A stretch of 64,000 nt of DNA, taken from positions 613,713 to 677,712 of the forward strand of contig NZ_WJBI01000002.1 of assembly GCF_020804225.1 (NCBI RefSeq). Reading direction: 5' to 3'. This document shows positions 16,729 through 25,537 of the stretch, piece after piece (positions within the stretch are counted from its first letter, which is position 1; each line of letters begins with the position of its first letter). This stretch comes from Methanosarcina sp. DH2. Its GTDB lineage: Archaea; Halobacteriota; Methanosarcinia; Methanosarcinales; Methanosarcinaceae. The notes below the pieces were generated by a model that did no database searches, had not been told where the DNA came from, and was given only the letters and a program-made list of their open reading frames with translations. Position numbers and translations under genes: made by a program.

Positions 16729-19428
16729 CTATTTTCTTTTATACAGGAAAATGACGGACAGGCAGACCATCCTGTAGATTAGTTCAAACCCTGGGACCGT
16801 CGTGTCTTCTCCCTGCTCAGAGTTTTGTTCGACTTTAGACTTTATATTTTTCGTATCTTCTCTTTCAATAGATCGAATTTCCTGTTCAGGCTCCGAGTCT
16901 GTTACGCCTTCTCCCGATATGTTTTTTGCCTTTCCTGTTATTGCAAAGGAAGAGAAGCCCTTGACTTCGGTTTCAAAGTACAGGAATTTATCGTCTTCCC
17001 CTGACAGGCTAACTGGTAGTTGTTCCCATGTTTTGTTGCTGTACCTGTTAAGGGTAATGGAAGACTTGTCTATCTTTTGATCCTGTAGCCAGGCCTTTTC
17101 AACCTTGAAGCAGATAACAGGGTTTTCTATATTCTTTGAGGTTGCATAGCCGCTGTTTCCGACCCACACGTTAAAGGACTTATAGACTTCCCCGGAAGGC
17201 AGTTCGGAAACAAGTGCAGACTTATTCTTTAATTGTTCAACAATGGTTGTGGTCTTGCCTACGTTCTTGATTGCATCAAAACCAATATACACAACACAGG
17301 TCGCATTCTTCGTGAAGTCAAACTTTACAGCTTTTCCATTTGTGATGAAGACCTGGGAAAGTTCCTTTGTTTCAACGTTTCTTGCAGGCTCGGGTGAACC
17401 TCCACCACCGCCACCGCCACTGCTGCTTCCACCACTGCTCTTGTGGCTGCTTCCTCCAGAACTGCTCTCTTCCAGCACCTTTATTTCGAGAGTTTTTATA
17501 GCCGTGCCGTTTGCATTGGTTGCTAACAGATTTACAGTGTAGGTCCCAGGAAATGTATAGACATAAACTACAGTACTGGAGCTCACGTCAGTCACTCTGT
17601 CATTGTCAAAATCCCAGCCTATCTCAGTTGCATTTTGCGAATTGTCTGTAAACAGAACAGAGAGGGGAGCATAGCCGCTAGTAACGTTCGCATTGAAGTC
17701 TGCAACAGGAAGACCTGTATCCTTTTCTGCCTCCAGCACCTTTATTTCGAGAGTTTTTGAAGCCGTACCGTTTGCATTCCTTGCTGTCATGTTAGCGGTA
17801 TAAGTCCCTGTAGAAGTATACACATAAACCGGACTCTGGACGGTAGAGTCAGGCTGTCCATTATTGTCAAAGTCCCAGCTCCATGAAACTGCATTTTGTG
17901 AAAGATCGGTAAACTGGATCACAAGAGGAGCAGGGCCCTGAGTAGCATTGGTGCCAAAATCTGCAGCAGGAAGTGCCGGATCAGGGTAAGGCTCAGGGTT
18001 TTGAAGAACATTTATTGCGCCTGTTTTTGAAGCCGTACCGTTTGCATTGCTCACCGTCAGGTTAACAGTATAATCTCCTGCTGAAGGGTATGTGTGTACG
18101 GGGTTCTGGACTTCTGAATTAGTTCCGTCTCCGAAATTCCAGTTCCATGAAGTGGGAGCTCCTGTGCTTTTGTCAGCAAAACTTACATCCAGTGGTGCAT
18201 TCCCTGAGGTAACATTGCTGCTGAAGTCCGCAACAGGAATTACTGGTTCAATGATAGGTTCAGGTTTTTGAAACACAGTTATCTTACCGTCTTTTGAAGC
18301 TGCTCCGTCTGCATTGCTTACTGTAAGCTTTACCGTGTAAGTCCCTGCTGAGGTGTATGTGTGTACAGGGCTCTGTTCTGTTGAAACATTTCCGTCTCCG
18401 AAATCCCAGTCCCATTCAGTGGGATCTCCTGTGCTTCTGTCTTTAAAGGTTACAGTCAGCGGTGCATTCCCTGAAGTAACATCGCTGCTGAAGTCCGCAA
18501 CAGGGAGTACAGGCTCAGGAGAATTGGACGGGTAGACAAGAGGCAGGTAATCTAAGTATGAGCTGCCCGGCAGACTGTATGCGGAGTCGGAAATTCCATC
18601 TCCATCCTTATCTACTGCTGTGTCGGAGAAACCTGTTCCATCTGGTTTTCCCCAGTAGTTCCCTCCAATATAAGAGCCGCCAATGATATTTGTGCCTGGG
18701 GTTTTTGTAGTATTATAGGAATTTCCTGATCCGCTTTTAACGGATATCTCGGTGTTATTGAAGTAGTTATTATAAATCCGGTTTCGGTCACACAAGCTAC
18801 AACTATAGTACCCTAAAACACTGTTCAAAGTGACAGTATTGCCTGAAACGGTATTATCGTCAGAGTTGCCTATATAGATGCCACGCGCGGAATTGGTAAC
18901 TGTATTTCCGGTAATGGTATTGCTTTTGGAACTTCCAAGCACAATTCCAAAATAACCGCAATTTATAACTGTATTACCTGAGACCGTGCACCCTGTAGAA
19001 CTCACGAGATAAATCCCTTGCCCCTCGCTCGTGAGCTTGTTATTCTCGACTATACAGTTATTGCATCCGGAAAGGCAGATCCCTGAAGCACTGGACCCGG
19101 TTGCTGCAGCAGCTTTAACGCCGCTAATTTTGACATTAGCCGCCTTCACTAAAATCGCGTTGTCTGTTGTGTTTTTAGCTTTAATCATTGTATCATCAGG
19201 GTTTCCGGACGCCGACCTGATAGCGAGGCTATCTGTATATATTTTGACATTTTCGGTATAAGTTCCGGGCTTTATGATTATTGTATCCCCTGAACTTGCA
19301 TTATTTACGGCATCCTGTATTGAATTCCCCGGCTCGACAGTAATCTCAGCCGCTGCTCCAATACCTGAAATTAATACTAAAATGAGAAAAATTCCTGGTA
19401 AAGTGATGGATTTATTTCTAATTTCCAA
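16729..19428 (-). CDS. Surface protein: beta-helix, four PKD repeats, PGF-pre-PGF domain and PGF-CTERM signal
   Basis: 899 residues, paralog of the 991-aa protein. A signal peptide ends near residue 27 and a PbH1 beta-helix region near 280, followed by the same DKDGDGISD loop. Four PKD domains run from about 305 to 640. A Ser/Gly-rich linker follows, then a domain of about 165 residues beginning VETKELSQVFITNGKAV, matching the PGF-pre-PGF domain found before archaeal sorting signals. The C-terminus VPGFELIYRMVCL plus KRK fits PGF-CTERM, cleaved and lipid-anchored by archaeosortase. The start is TTG, since a stop lies four codons upstream and no ATG is available. Confidence 0.85.
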   Translation of the reverse strand: MEIRNKSITLPGIFLILVLISGIGAAAEITVEPGNSIQDAVNNASSGDTIIIKPGTYTENVKIYTDSLAIRSASGNPDDTMIKAKNTTDNAILVKAANVKISGVKAAAATGSSASGICLSGCNNCIVENNKLTSEGQGIYLVSSTGCTVSGNTVINCGYFGIVLGSSKSNTITGNTVTNSARGIYIGNSDDNTVSGNTVTLNSVLGYYSCSLCDRNRIYNNYFNNTEISVKSGSGNSYNTTKTPGTNIIGGSYIGGNYWGKPDGTGFSDTAVDKDGDGISDSAYSLPGSSYLDYLPLVYPSNSPEPVLPVADFSSDVTSGNAPLTVTFKDRSTGDPTEWDWDFGDGNVSTEQSPVHTYTSAGTYTVKLTVSNADGAASKDGKITVFQKPEPIIEPVIPVADFSSNVTSGNAPLDVSFADKSTGAPTSWNWNFGDGTNSEVQNPVHTYPSAGDYTVNLTVSNANGTASKTGAINVLQNPEPYPDPALPAADFGTNATQGPAPLVIQFTDLSQNAVSWSWDFDNNGQPDSTVQSPVYVYTSTGTYTANMTARNANGTASKTLEIKVLEAEKDTGLPVADFNANVTSGYAPLSVLFTDNSQNATEIGWDFDNDRVTDVSSSTVVYVYTFPGTYTVNLLATNANGTAIKTLEIKVLEESSSGGSSHKSSGGSSSGGGGGGGSPEPARNVETKELSQVFITNGKAVKFDFTKNATCVVYIGFDAIKNVGKTTTIVEQLKNKSALVSELPSGEVYKSFNVWVGNSGYATSKNIENPVICFKVEKAWLQDQKIDKSSITLNRYSNKTWEQLPVSLSGEDDKFLYFETEVKGFSSFAITGKAKNISGEGVTDSEPEQEIRSIEREDTKNIKSKVEQNSEQGEDTTVPGFELIYRMVCLSVIFLYKRK

Positions 19429-20093
19429 TTCCTCCGTCTATTCAAGAAAGTAGGGGTAAAATCTGGATCACGGATGAAATTAATTTACCAATAATTAACT
19501 TTCATTTTTTTCCATACTCAAAAAAATATACAACTCCAATTATAAATATCTAATAAATGAATTTATTACATCAGGTTTAATTATTTATAAAATTTATTTT
19601 AACTAGATTGGAGAAAATGTGAAACAATATAAATATACTGATTTAGATTAATACTTTTAAATAGATATAAAAAAGGACCAACGATTTCAAGTAATATATT
19701 CTAATTCATAATGTCGACCTGCCGAAAGATATTACTTCGTCGTTTCACTTCATTTTTTTAGCTGTTTCTTACTGTCTATGTTTAATAATAAAAAGAGCAC
19801 CATATCTTCGAAAGAAATCCATTAAAAGTGATGTCGGTATTAATTTGAAACCAGGGGAGGAGACAAAGAGACAAATATGGACTCTAAGAGTTTATCCAAA
19901 AGAAGAGTATAGCCCTAGTTCAAAGAACCATGTTTTGAATGGTGGGTGTTACGCCTGAAACTGTGAATACAGGATTACTCAAATATAATGAAGCTAATAT
20001 TTAATAAAACAGGACTGGAAATATAGAAGAAGATAGATAACATTTATTATCCATATAAACAAATGATACCATACACATCGGGGGATAAAAAAG
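19429..20093. other. Intergenic region, divergent promoters
   Basis: 665 AT-rich bases between the minus-strand surface gene and the plus-strand GerW-like gene. It holds the duplicated promoter block at about 19626-19662. No gene is supported. Confidence 0.5.
19626..19675 (-). promoter_or_regulatory. Promoter-region block shared with the 991-aa surface gene
   Basis: Second copy of the AATATAAATATACTGATTT block, about 200 bp upstream of the 899-aa gene. Its conservation in otherwise divergent flanking DNA points to function. Confidence 0.45.
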
Positions 20094-20561
20094 ATGGGTG
20101 TAGAAGAAACCATTAGACAAATTGCAAGCGAACTTGAAAAAATTGCAACTACAAAAACTGTTGTTGGAGAGCCTATTACAGCTGCCGGAAAAACAATTAT
20201 TCCCGTTTCCAAACTTACAATGGGCTTTGGAGGCGGAGGCGGAGAAGGCAAAAAGGAACACGAGTCCGGGTATGGTGGAGGTGGAGGTGCAGGTGCGAAG
20301 ATCGAGCCTGTAGCTTTTATTATGATCTCCGAAGATGAAGCCAGAATCTTCCGGATCTCTGAAAAAGGCGATGTTGGATCAATCTTCAGTTCCATACAGG
20401 ATGTCATGCCTGATGTTATAGATAAAATCAAAGGCATGAAAGGTAAACATAAAAAAGAAGAAAAACCGGAAGAAAAAGAGAGTAAAGAGCCGGAAGTCCG
20501 CGAAACGGAAGTCAAAGAGCACACGGAAACCTACTCTGAGAAAGGGGGCTGTTTCCACTAA
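20094..20561 (+). CDS. GerW/YtfJ-family protein
   Basis: 155 residues. The N-terminal helix EETIRQIASELEKIATTKTVVGEPI and the glycine-rich FGGGGGEG and GGGGGAGAKIEPVAFI segments are the defining pattern of the GerW (sporulation protein YtfJ) family. A Lys/Glu-rich tail ends in CFH. In Bacillus the homolog is involved in spores, but the family is widespread in non-sporulating bacteria and archaea and its biochemical role is unknown. GGGGGAT precedes the ATG. The next gene encodes a DUF2953 protein, the same partner as in Bacillus ytfI-ytfJ. Confidence 0.85.
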   Translation: MGVEETIRQIASELEKIATTKTVVGEPITAAGKTIIPVSKLTMGFGGGGGEGKKEHESGYGGGGGAGAKIEPVAFIMISEDEARIFRISEKGDVGSIFSSIQDVMPDVIDKIKGMKGKHKKEEKPEEKESKEPEVRETEVKEHTETYSEKGGCFH

Positions 20562-20658
20562 ATTCCTTCGGGTTAAACCCGTTTAAGGGATTTTCCAGGA
20601 AGCGGAAATAAAAGGTCAGGGTCTTCAGGATAGTCAGGACTATCCTTTTTCCCTCAAC

Positions 20659-21654
20659 TTGTTTAGCATGCTTGCCATATATCTAATCATTCTGGTTTTT
20701 CTGCTTGTCTTATTCATACTTTTTACAGCTATAGTCCTCACCTTCAAGCTCAAGGTCCTGAGTGTAGAAGAAAAGAAAGAATTGGGGGGCATATTTACTG
20801 TAAAATGGCTGTTTTTTTCCCATACTTTTTTAATCGGCGAGCCGAATGAAAAAAAACCTATTCTTGAGGAATCAGCCAGAACAGAAAAGGAAAAAGAAAT
20901 TATAGTGGAAACAGGAGCTCAACGGGACAGAAAAGGATCTAAGCAAACTGAAAACAGAGAAGTGGACCTTCTAAAAGCAGAATCCGAAGCAGAATCCGAA
21001 GCAGAATACAAAGCAGAATACAAAGCAGAATACAAAGCAGAACAAAAAATACAGGTAGAAAAAGGCAGGGGACCCGGAGAACAGAGACCTGAAGAGGAAA
21101 CAATAATTATTGAGGGTAAAGAGAGAATTGAGGTTAAAGAAAAATCTCAGGGTAAAGAGAAAAGAGGGATATTTGACTGGATAAGAGGGAAAAAAAGAGT
21201 TAGTACGGAAGAAAAAGTTAGTACGGAAGGTGAGGTGGAGAGAAAGAAGGGAATGACAACCAGGGAAAAACTTCACTGGGGTCTGGAAGCTTACAAAGCC
21301 CTTCGAAAACCTCTATTTCGTCTGTTTTCCGATATGCTTAATGCAATAAAAATCAAAAATCTGAAAGCTGACCTTACCTTCGGGCTTTCCGATCCTGCAG
21401 ATACAGGGATGCTTTGCGGATTTATACATGCTATTCTGGGGATGGTTTACAGCCGTTGTCGGAGTTGCAGTTTTTCTGTATGTCCTGTGTTTATGGAGTC
21501 ACTACTGGATTTCCGGGGGGGTGCGGAGATCCGTATAAAAATATATTCGCTGATTTTCCCATTCATTAAATTTATATTTAACGGGAAAACTTTATCTTTT
21601 ACTTATTCGATTGTTAAGGAAAAACTTCGGGGTAGTTCGAAGGTTAACTCCTAA
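20659..21654 (+). CDS. DUF2953-like membrane protein
   Basis: 331 residues. An N-terminal transmembrane helix (about residues 4-30) precedes a short conserved beta segment, then a long highly charged linker (about 75-205) with EAESEAE and EYKAEYKAE repeats. A C-terminal region contains KIKNLKADLTFGLSDPADTG and RGGAEIRIKIYSLIFP, typical of DUF2953 (Bacillus YtfI). It follows the GerW-like gene by 97 bp. The start may be TTG at 20659 or ATG at 20668. The function is unknown; the fixed pairing with GerW suggests the two act together at the membrane. Confidence 0.75.
   Translation: MFSMLAIYLIILVFLLVLFILFTAIVLTFKLKVLSVEEKKELGGIFTVKWLFFSHTFLIGEPNEKKPILEESARTEKEKEIIVETGAQRDRKGSKQTENREVDLLKAESEAESEAEYKAEYKAEYKAEQKIQVEKGRGPGEQRPEEETIIIEGKERIEVKEKSQGKEKRGIFDWIRGKKRVSTEEKVSTEGEVERKKGMTTREKLHWGLEAYKALRKPLFRLFSDMLNAIKIKNLKADLTFGLSDPADTGMLCGFIHAILGMVYSRCRSCSFSVCPVFMESLLDFRGGAEIRIKIYSLIFPFIKFIFNGKTLSFTYSIVKEKLRGSSKVNS
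20985..21050 (+). repeat. In-frame short repeats in the DUF2953-like gene
   Basis: Repeats of GCAGAATCCGAA and GCAGAATACAAA code for the acidic/basic linker. They are slippage-prone and probably vary in number between strains. Confidence 0.7.
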
Positions 21655-21682
21655 GCTTTATGAATAAGCAATGAGGATACAA

Positions 21683-22654
21683 ATGAATATGATTAATGTA
21701 GTGTCTCCGTCCAGACTGCATCTCACCCTTATTGATCTCAATGCAGAGATCGGCAGGGTCGATGGGGGAGTAGGAATTACTCTCGAGTCACCCAGCCTGG
21801 AAATTTCGGCAGCGGAAGCGGATGCTGTCGAAGTGGTGGGGGATTCTCTTCTCGCAGGCAGAATGCGAAAAGCAGCAAAAGCTCTGCTTCCGGCAGGGAA
21901 AGGCATCAGGATTCATATTAAAAGAGACCTTCCTGACCATGTAGGGCTTGGCTCCGGAACCCAGGCCGCTCTTTCGGTCGCAGCAGCCGTAAATGAGATT
22001 TACGGGCTCGGAAAAAGTGTCCGGGAACTGGCAGTTGCCGTGGGTAGAGGAGGAACTTCCGGAATAGGAGTTGCTGCCTTTGAAAAAGGAGGCTTTATCC
22101 TGGATGGAGGGCACAGGTTCAGGGATAAAGGTGCGTTTTCCCCTTCCGCAGCCAGCCATATGCCTCCGGGTCCTGTGCTTTTCAGGAAGGACTTCCCTGA
22201 CTGGAATATTGTGCTTGCAATTCCCAATACCAAAGGTGTTCATGACGCAGAAGAAGTCGATATTTTCAAAAAAGTCTGTCCCATCCCTCTTAAGGAAGTT
22301 CAGGAAATATCTCATGTAATCCTTATGCAGATGCTCCCTGCGCTTATCGAAGAAGATCTGGAAAGTTTCGGCAGGGCAGTCAACCATTTTCAGACTGTGG
22401 GCTTTAAAAAGCGGGAAGTTGAACTTCAGCCCCAGGCTGTACTCGATGCCATGAAATATATGCAGGACAACGGGGCAAGTGGTTCAGGAGTCAGTTCTTT
22501 CGGGCCTGTTGTTTACGGGATTGTCGGAAGTCCGGAAGAAGGCAAAAAGCTCCAGAAAGAAATCCAGCGTATGCTTAACGAATCCCTTGGCGGAGAAGTA
22601 CTGCTTACGAAGGCAAAGAATCGGGGCGCGGATATTTTCGGAGGCTCCGCTTGA
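21683..22654 (+). CDS. mptG: Beta-ribofuranosylaminobenzene 5'-phosphate synthase
   Basis: About 323 residues of the GHMP-kinase-like superfamily. VSPSRLHLTLIDLN at the N-terminus, DLPDHVGLGSGTQAAL (the phosphate-binding loop, near residue 85) and VGRGGTSGIGVAAFEKGGFI match beta-RFAP synthase. The enzyme joins 4-hydroxybenzoate or para-aminobenzoate to PRPP with loss of CO2 or water, the first committed step of the methanopterin arylamine branch. ATG at 21683 is chosen because GAGG lies six bases before it. The gene overlaps nop5 by 4 bp. Confidence 0.9.
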   Translation: MNMINVVSPSRLHLTLIDLNAEIGRVDGGVGITLESPSLEISAAEADAVEVVGDSLLAGRMRKAAKALLPAGKGIRIHIKRDLPDHVGLGSGTQAALSVAAAVNEIYGLGKSVRELAVAVGRGGTSGIGVAAFEKGGFILDGGHRFRDKGAFSPSAASHMPPGPVLFRKDFPDWNIVLAIPNTKGVHDAEEVDIFKKVCPIPLKEVQEISHVILMQMLPALIEEDLESFGRAVNHFQTVGFKKREVELQPQAVLDAMKYMQDNGASGSGVSSFGPVVYGIVGSPEEGKKLQKEIQRMLNESLGGEVLLTKAKNRGADIFGGSA

Positions 22655-23661
22655 AAATCAGTACCTGGTTTGGAGTCCTTGAGATGGGCAGTAAAGGAGA
22701 AATCCTTGCCTCCGAGCTTTTTCCAAAAGATGTAAGAGAGCTTGCACTCCATTCTCTTTCCCTGAGGGATAGCAGGCAGAATCTCCCTCCCGAAGGTTTT
22801 GACCTGAAAGCTGCAGCTGTCGAGTGCAGGTTTGTAGATTCTCTTTCGGAATATTATTCTCTTTTACATGAAGTAACTCTAGATACTGTAAAAATCCAGA
22901 TTTCGGGGTCTCTTACCCCTGACCAGCGCATCATTCAGGCAGTAGAAGCTCTTGATGACATCAATGAAACCACAAACTCTCTCTCAGAAAGACTTTTTGA
23001 GTGGTATGGGGGCTATTTTCCTGAAAGCGGGCTCAATGGTGAAGCTCTTGCACTTTTTATCGTAAAATACGGCTCCCGTGAAAATGTTGCGACTGATGAT
23101 CCCCTTTGCTTAAAAGCCAGGGATTCCATGGGCGCAAAACTTGAAGCTGCAGATGAAATGCTTCTTAAAGGCTTTGCAGAGAGCGTATGTAGCCTCTATG
23201 AACGGAGGAAGCAGATTGAGGCTTACATCGAGAGCAATATGGAAGTCCTTGCTCCCAACCTTACCACGATAGCGGGACCCATGCTGGGGGCAAGGCTCAT
23301 AAGCATTGCTGGAAGCCTTGAAAAACTCGCTGCTTTTCCTTCAAGTACCATTCAGGTAATTGGGGCAAGTAAAGCCCTCTTCAAACACCTGCGTTCCCGG
23401 GCTCCGTCCCCAAAGCATGGTGTAATCTTCAGTCATCCTCTTATCAACACTTCACCCTGGTGGGTTCGGGGAAAAGTCGCAAGAGCCCTTGCAGCAAAAC
23501 TTTCTCTTGCTGCAAGAATTGACTTTTATTCTGCAAAAAAAGACATCTCCCTTGAAGGTGCACTGGAAGAAAAAATCCGGAAGATCAGGGCTGCAAACCC
23601 CAGACCTCCTCAAAAGCGTCAGGAAGGTGGGGCAAAGCCACAAAAGAAAAGGAGGAAGTAA
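22651..23661 (+). CDS. nop5: Nop5/Nop56-like C/D box RNP core protein
   Basis: 336 residues. The C-terminal Nop domain is clear: PNLTTIAGPMLGARLISIAGSLEKLA, then GASKALFKHLRSRAPSPKHG, which contacts the kink-turn of guide RNA with L7Ae. A coiled-coil region lies before it, and a Lys/Arg-rich tail ends the protein. It scaffolds archaeal C/D sRNPs that direct 2'-O-methylation of rRNA and tRNA. The start is TTG overlapping the mptG stop (TTGA), and the stop abuts the fibrillarin ATG, so the three genes form one operon. Confidence 0.93.
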   Translation: MKISTWFGVLEMGSKGEILASELFPKDVRELALHSLSLRDSRQNLPPEGFDLKAAAVECRFVDSLSEYYSLLHEVTLDTVKIQISGSLTPDQRIIQAVEALDDINETTNSLSERLFEWYGGYFPESGLNGEALALFIVKYGSRENVATDDPLCLKARDSMGAKLEAADEMLLKGFAESVCSLYERRKQIEAYIESNMEVLAPNLTTIAGPMLGARLISIAGSLEKLAAFPSSTIQVIGASKALFKHLRSRAPSPKHGVIFSHPLINTSPWWVRGKVARALAAKLSLAARIDFYSAKKDISLEGALEEKIRKIRAANPRPPQKRQEGGAKPQKKRRK

Positions 23662-24345
23662 ATGGCTGAAATAAGGCTGCTTTCCGAAGGGATTTTCGAG
23701 ATCACAAAAGATAAAAGGCAGCTTGCTACCCCTAACCTTGATCCCGGAAAGGTGGTTTACGGAGAAAAGCTTGTCTCTGTTGAAGGGACAGAATACCGGA
23801 CCTGGGACCCTCGCAGAAGCAAGCTTGGAGCCATGGTCCTCAAAAAATTCAATATCCCTTTGAGAAAAGATTCAAAGGTTCTCTATCTGGGCGCTGCTTC
23901 AGGTACAACGGTCAGCCACGTCTCTGATATCGTCTTTGAAGGGGCAGTATACTCTGTTGAATTTGCTCCAAGAAGTATGCGCGACTTTGTAGGGCTTGCT
24001 TCCAGGCGCAAAAACATTTTCCCTATTCTTGCTGACGCGGGAAAACCGGACAGTTACGCCCATATTGTTGAGCCTGTGGATCTTATTTTTCAGGACGTTG
24101 CCCAGCCCAACCAGGCAGAAATCGCTGCAAGAAATGCTATCCGGTTTTTGAAAAGAGATGGTTATCTCCTGCTTTCTATCAAAGCTCGTAGTATTGACAC
24201 TGCGGCAAGCCCGAAGGAGATCTTCACCGAAGAAGTAAAAAAGCTTGAGAAAGCTTTCGAACCCGGATTCGAAATCTTGACTGCCAGGGACCTTGTGCCT
24301 TACCATGAAGACCACCTTGGAGTCCTGGCAAAGTTAAAGGAGTAA
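23662..24345 (+). CDS. flpA: Fibrillarin-like rRNA/tRNA 2'-O-methyltransferase
   Basis: 227 residues, the standard archaeal fibrillarin length. The SAM-binding motif VLYLGAASGTTVSHVSDI lies near residue 73, followed by VYSVEFAPRSMRDFV, NIFPILADAGKP, and VDLIFQDVAQPNQAEI with the catalytic-region aspartate. It methylates ribose 2'-OH groups selected by C/D guide RNAs, together with Nop5 and L7Ae. Its ATG directly follows the nop5 stop. Confidence 0.95.
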   Translation: MAEIRLLSEGIFEITKDKRQLATPNLDPGKVVYGEKLVSVEGTEYRTWDPRRSKLGAMVLKKFNIPLRKDSKVLYLGAASGTTVSHVSDIVFEGAVYSVEFAPRSMRDFVGLASRRKNIFPILADAGKPDSYAHIVEPVDLIFQDVAQPNQAEIAARNAIRFLKRDGYLLLSIKARSIDTAASPKEIFTEEVKKLEKAFEPGFEILTARDLVPYHEDHLGVLAKLKE

Positions 24346-24450
24346 ATCCTTCTCTTCAGGAAGCTGAATTTTTCGAGAATTCATTTGATCTGGATTCTCT
24401 GAATGGTAGTATAAGTTACTTTCACAGAGGTTACTTTCATGAAGATTACT

Positions 24451-24550
24451 TTAGTAAAAGCTTTTCTGGTAACCTTTAGTAAAAGTTGCTCTGGTAACCT
24501 TTAGTTAAAGTTGCTCTGATAAGCTCTAGTAAAAGTTGCTCTGATAAGAA
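24451..24550 (+). repeat. Four tandem copies of a 25-bp unit
   Basis: Units start at 24451, 24476, 24501 and 24526 with consensus near TTAGTAAAAGTTGCTCTGGT plus five bases. They lie between the convergent flpA and wHTH genes. Contiguous copies without spacers exclude CRISPR. Confidence 0.75.
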
Positions 24551-24555
24551 TTGCT

Positions 24556-25071
24556 TTATCTCTTTATATTCACAAACAACCTTTTTTTCGTGATCGGAAT
24601 TAGCTTCTTCCACTCAACGATGGCATCTTCGTAAAATGTATACTCTTCCACAGTCTTATCCGAGAATTTGCCGTCCACTTCATATACATAAAAGCCCTCT
24701 TCTCCATCCGTAGAGACAACTTTTACCCTGTCTCCCATTTTCTTTACCTCGACAGCGGCTACGCTTTTCAGGGCTTCAAGCAGACTAGTACCCTTCTCTA
24801 CCTCAAGCTTCCTGTTTTCTGCAAAGCGGTCCAGAAAAGAATAGACATTGTTCATTTTTATGCCTATCATATGAGTATTTCCGAACTTTTTCCTCTCTAT
24901 AAGCTCGGCTTTTTCCAGGACTTTCACATGTTTTGCAGCTACGGGCACGGAGATTCCTATTTCTCTTGCAAGACCGGAGATATGCTTATCTCCTTCAGTC
25001 AGGCTTTCGAGAATAGAAAGACGTGTGTCGCTTGAGATCGCTTTGAAGAGGTTTTCTCCGCCGCAATTCAT
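24556..25071 (-). CDS. ArsR-like winged-helix transcriptional regulator
   Basis: 171 residues. The N-terminal winged helix has LFKAISSDTRLSILESL, HISGLAREIGISVPVAAKHV and VLEKAELIERKKFGN, typical of ArsR-family DNA-binding domains. The C-terminal ~90 residues form a small beta-rich domain with no family I recognise. An early cysteine (residue 3) is present but the usual metal-binding CxC is absent. It is divergent from the DUF2162-ExbB-DUF2149 operon and is a candidate regulator of that system, inferred from position only. Confidence 0.8.
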   Translation of the reverse strand: MNCGGENLFKAISSDTRLSILESLTEGDKHISGLAREIGISVPVAAKHVKVLEKAELIERKKFGNTHMIGIKMNNVYSFLDRFAENRKLEVEKGTSLLEALKSVAAVEVKKMGDRVKVVSTDGEEGFYVYEVDGKFSDKTVEEYTFYEDAIVEWKKLIPITKKRLFVNIKR

Positions 25072-25537
25072 TCCTTAATCCCTCTAATACTTACTACCAT
25101 GGTGGTTCTCTATTTTACCTCCATTACTTATAATTATTGCCTGATCTAAAACAAGTAACATATATTATCCTGTCTTCTAGTTGCTCTTTTTATTTATTAT
25201 CCTAACAAATTTACTTTACTTATTATTCCTTACTTCCTTTTTTTAAAAATATTTCTTAGTTAACAGAGTGAATTATTGCATAATTTTTGTTAAATTCTGT
25301 TTTTTATTTGTTATTCAACCTGCGCAATCTTATTTTTAATTGGTTCTATATTAACACACTTTCATGACTATTGCTTCACTTCTATAATTACTTTTTCTGC
25401 ACCCTTGTGACTGAGAGCCGGGAATTTAATCCTTATTCCAAAAAATGCCATCAATAGGCTTGTTATCCTGAAAGATAACGATTATTACCCAAAAACCAGT
25501 TTTTATTTAATTTTACTATAGATGCTCAGAAGGTACT
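25072..25537. other. Divergent intergenic region
   Basis: 466 AT-rich bases between the ArsR-like gene and the DUF2162 operon. The motif shared with both cobN-like genes lies at 25474-25510. No gene is supported. Confidence 0.5.
25474..25510 (+). promoter_or_regulatory. Shared promoter motif, copy A (DUF2162-exbB-DUF2149 operon)
   Basis: The block GATTATTACCCAAAAACC followed by AGTTTTTATTTAA lies about 30 bp before the first gene. The T-rich end looks like the TATA box and the AAAAACC part would be the BRE/operator. Related blocks lie at 27567-27608 and 33041-33083, upstream of the two cobN-like genes. Confidence 0.5.
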
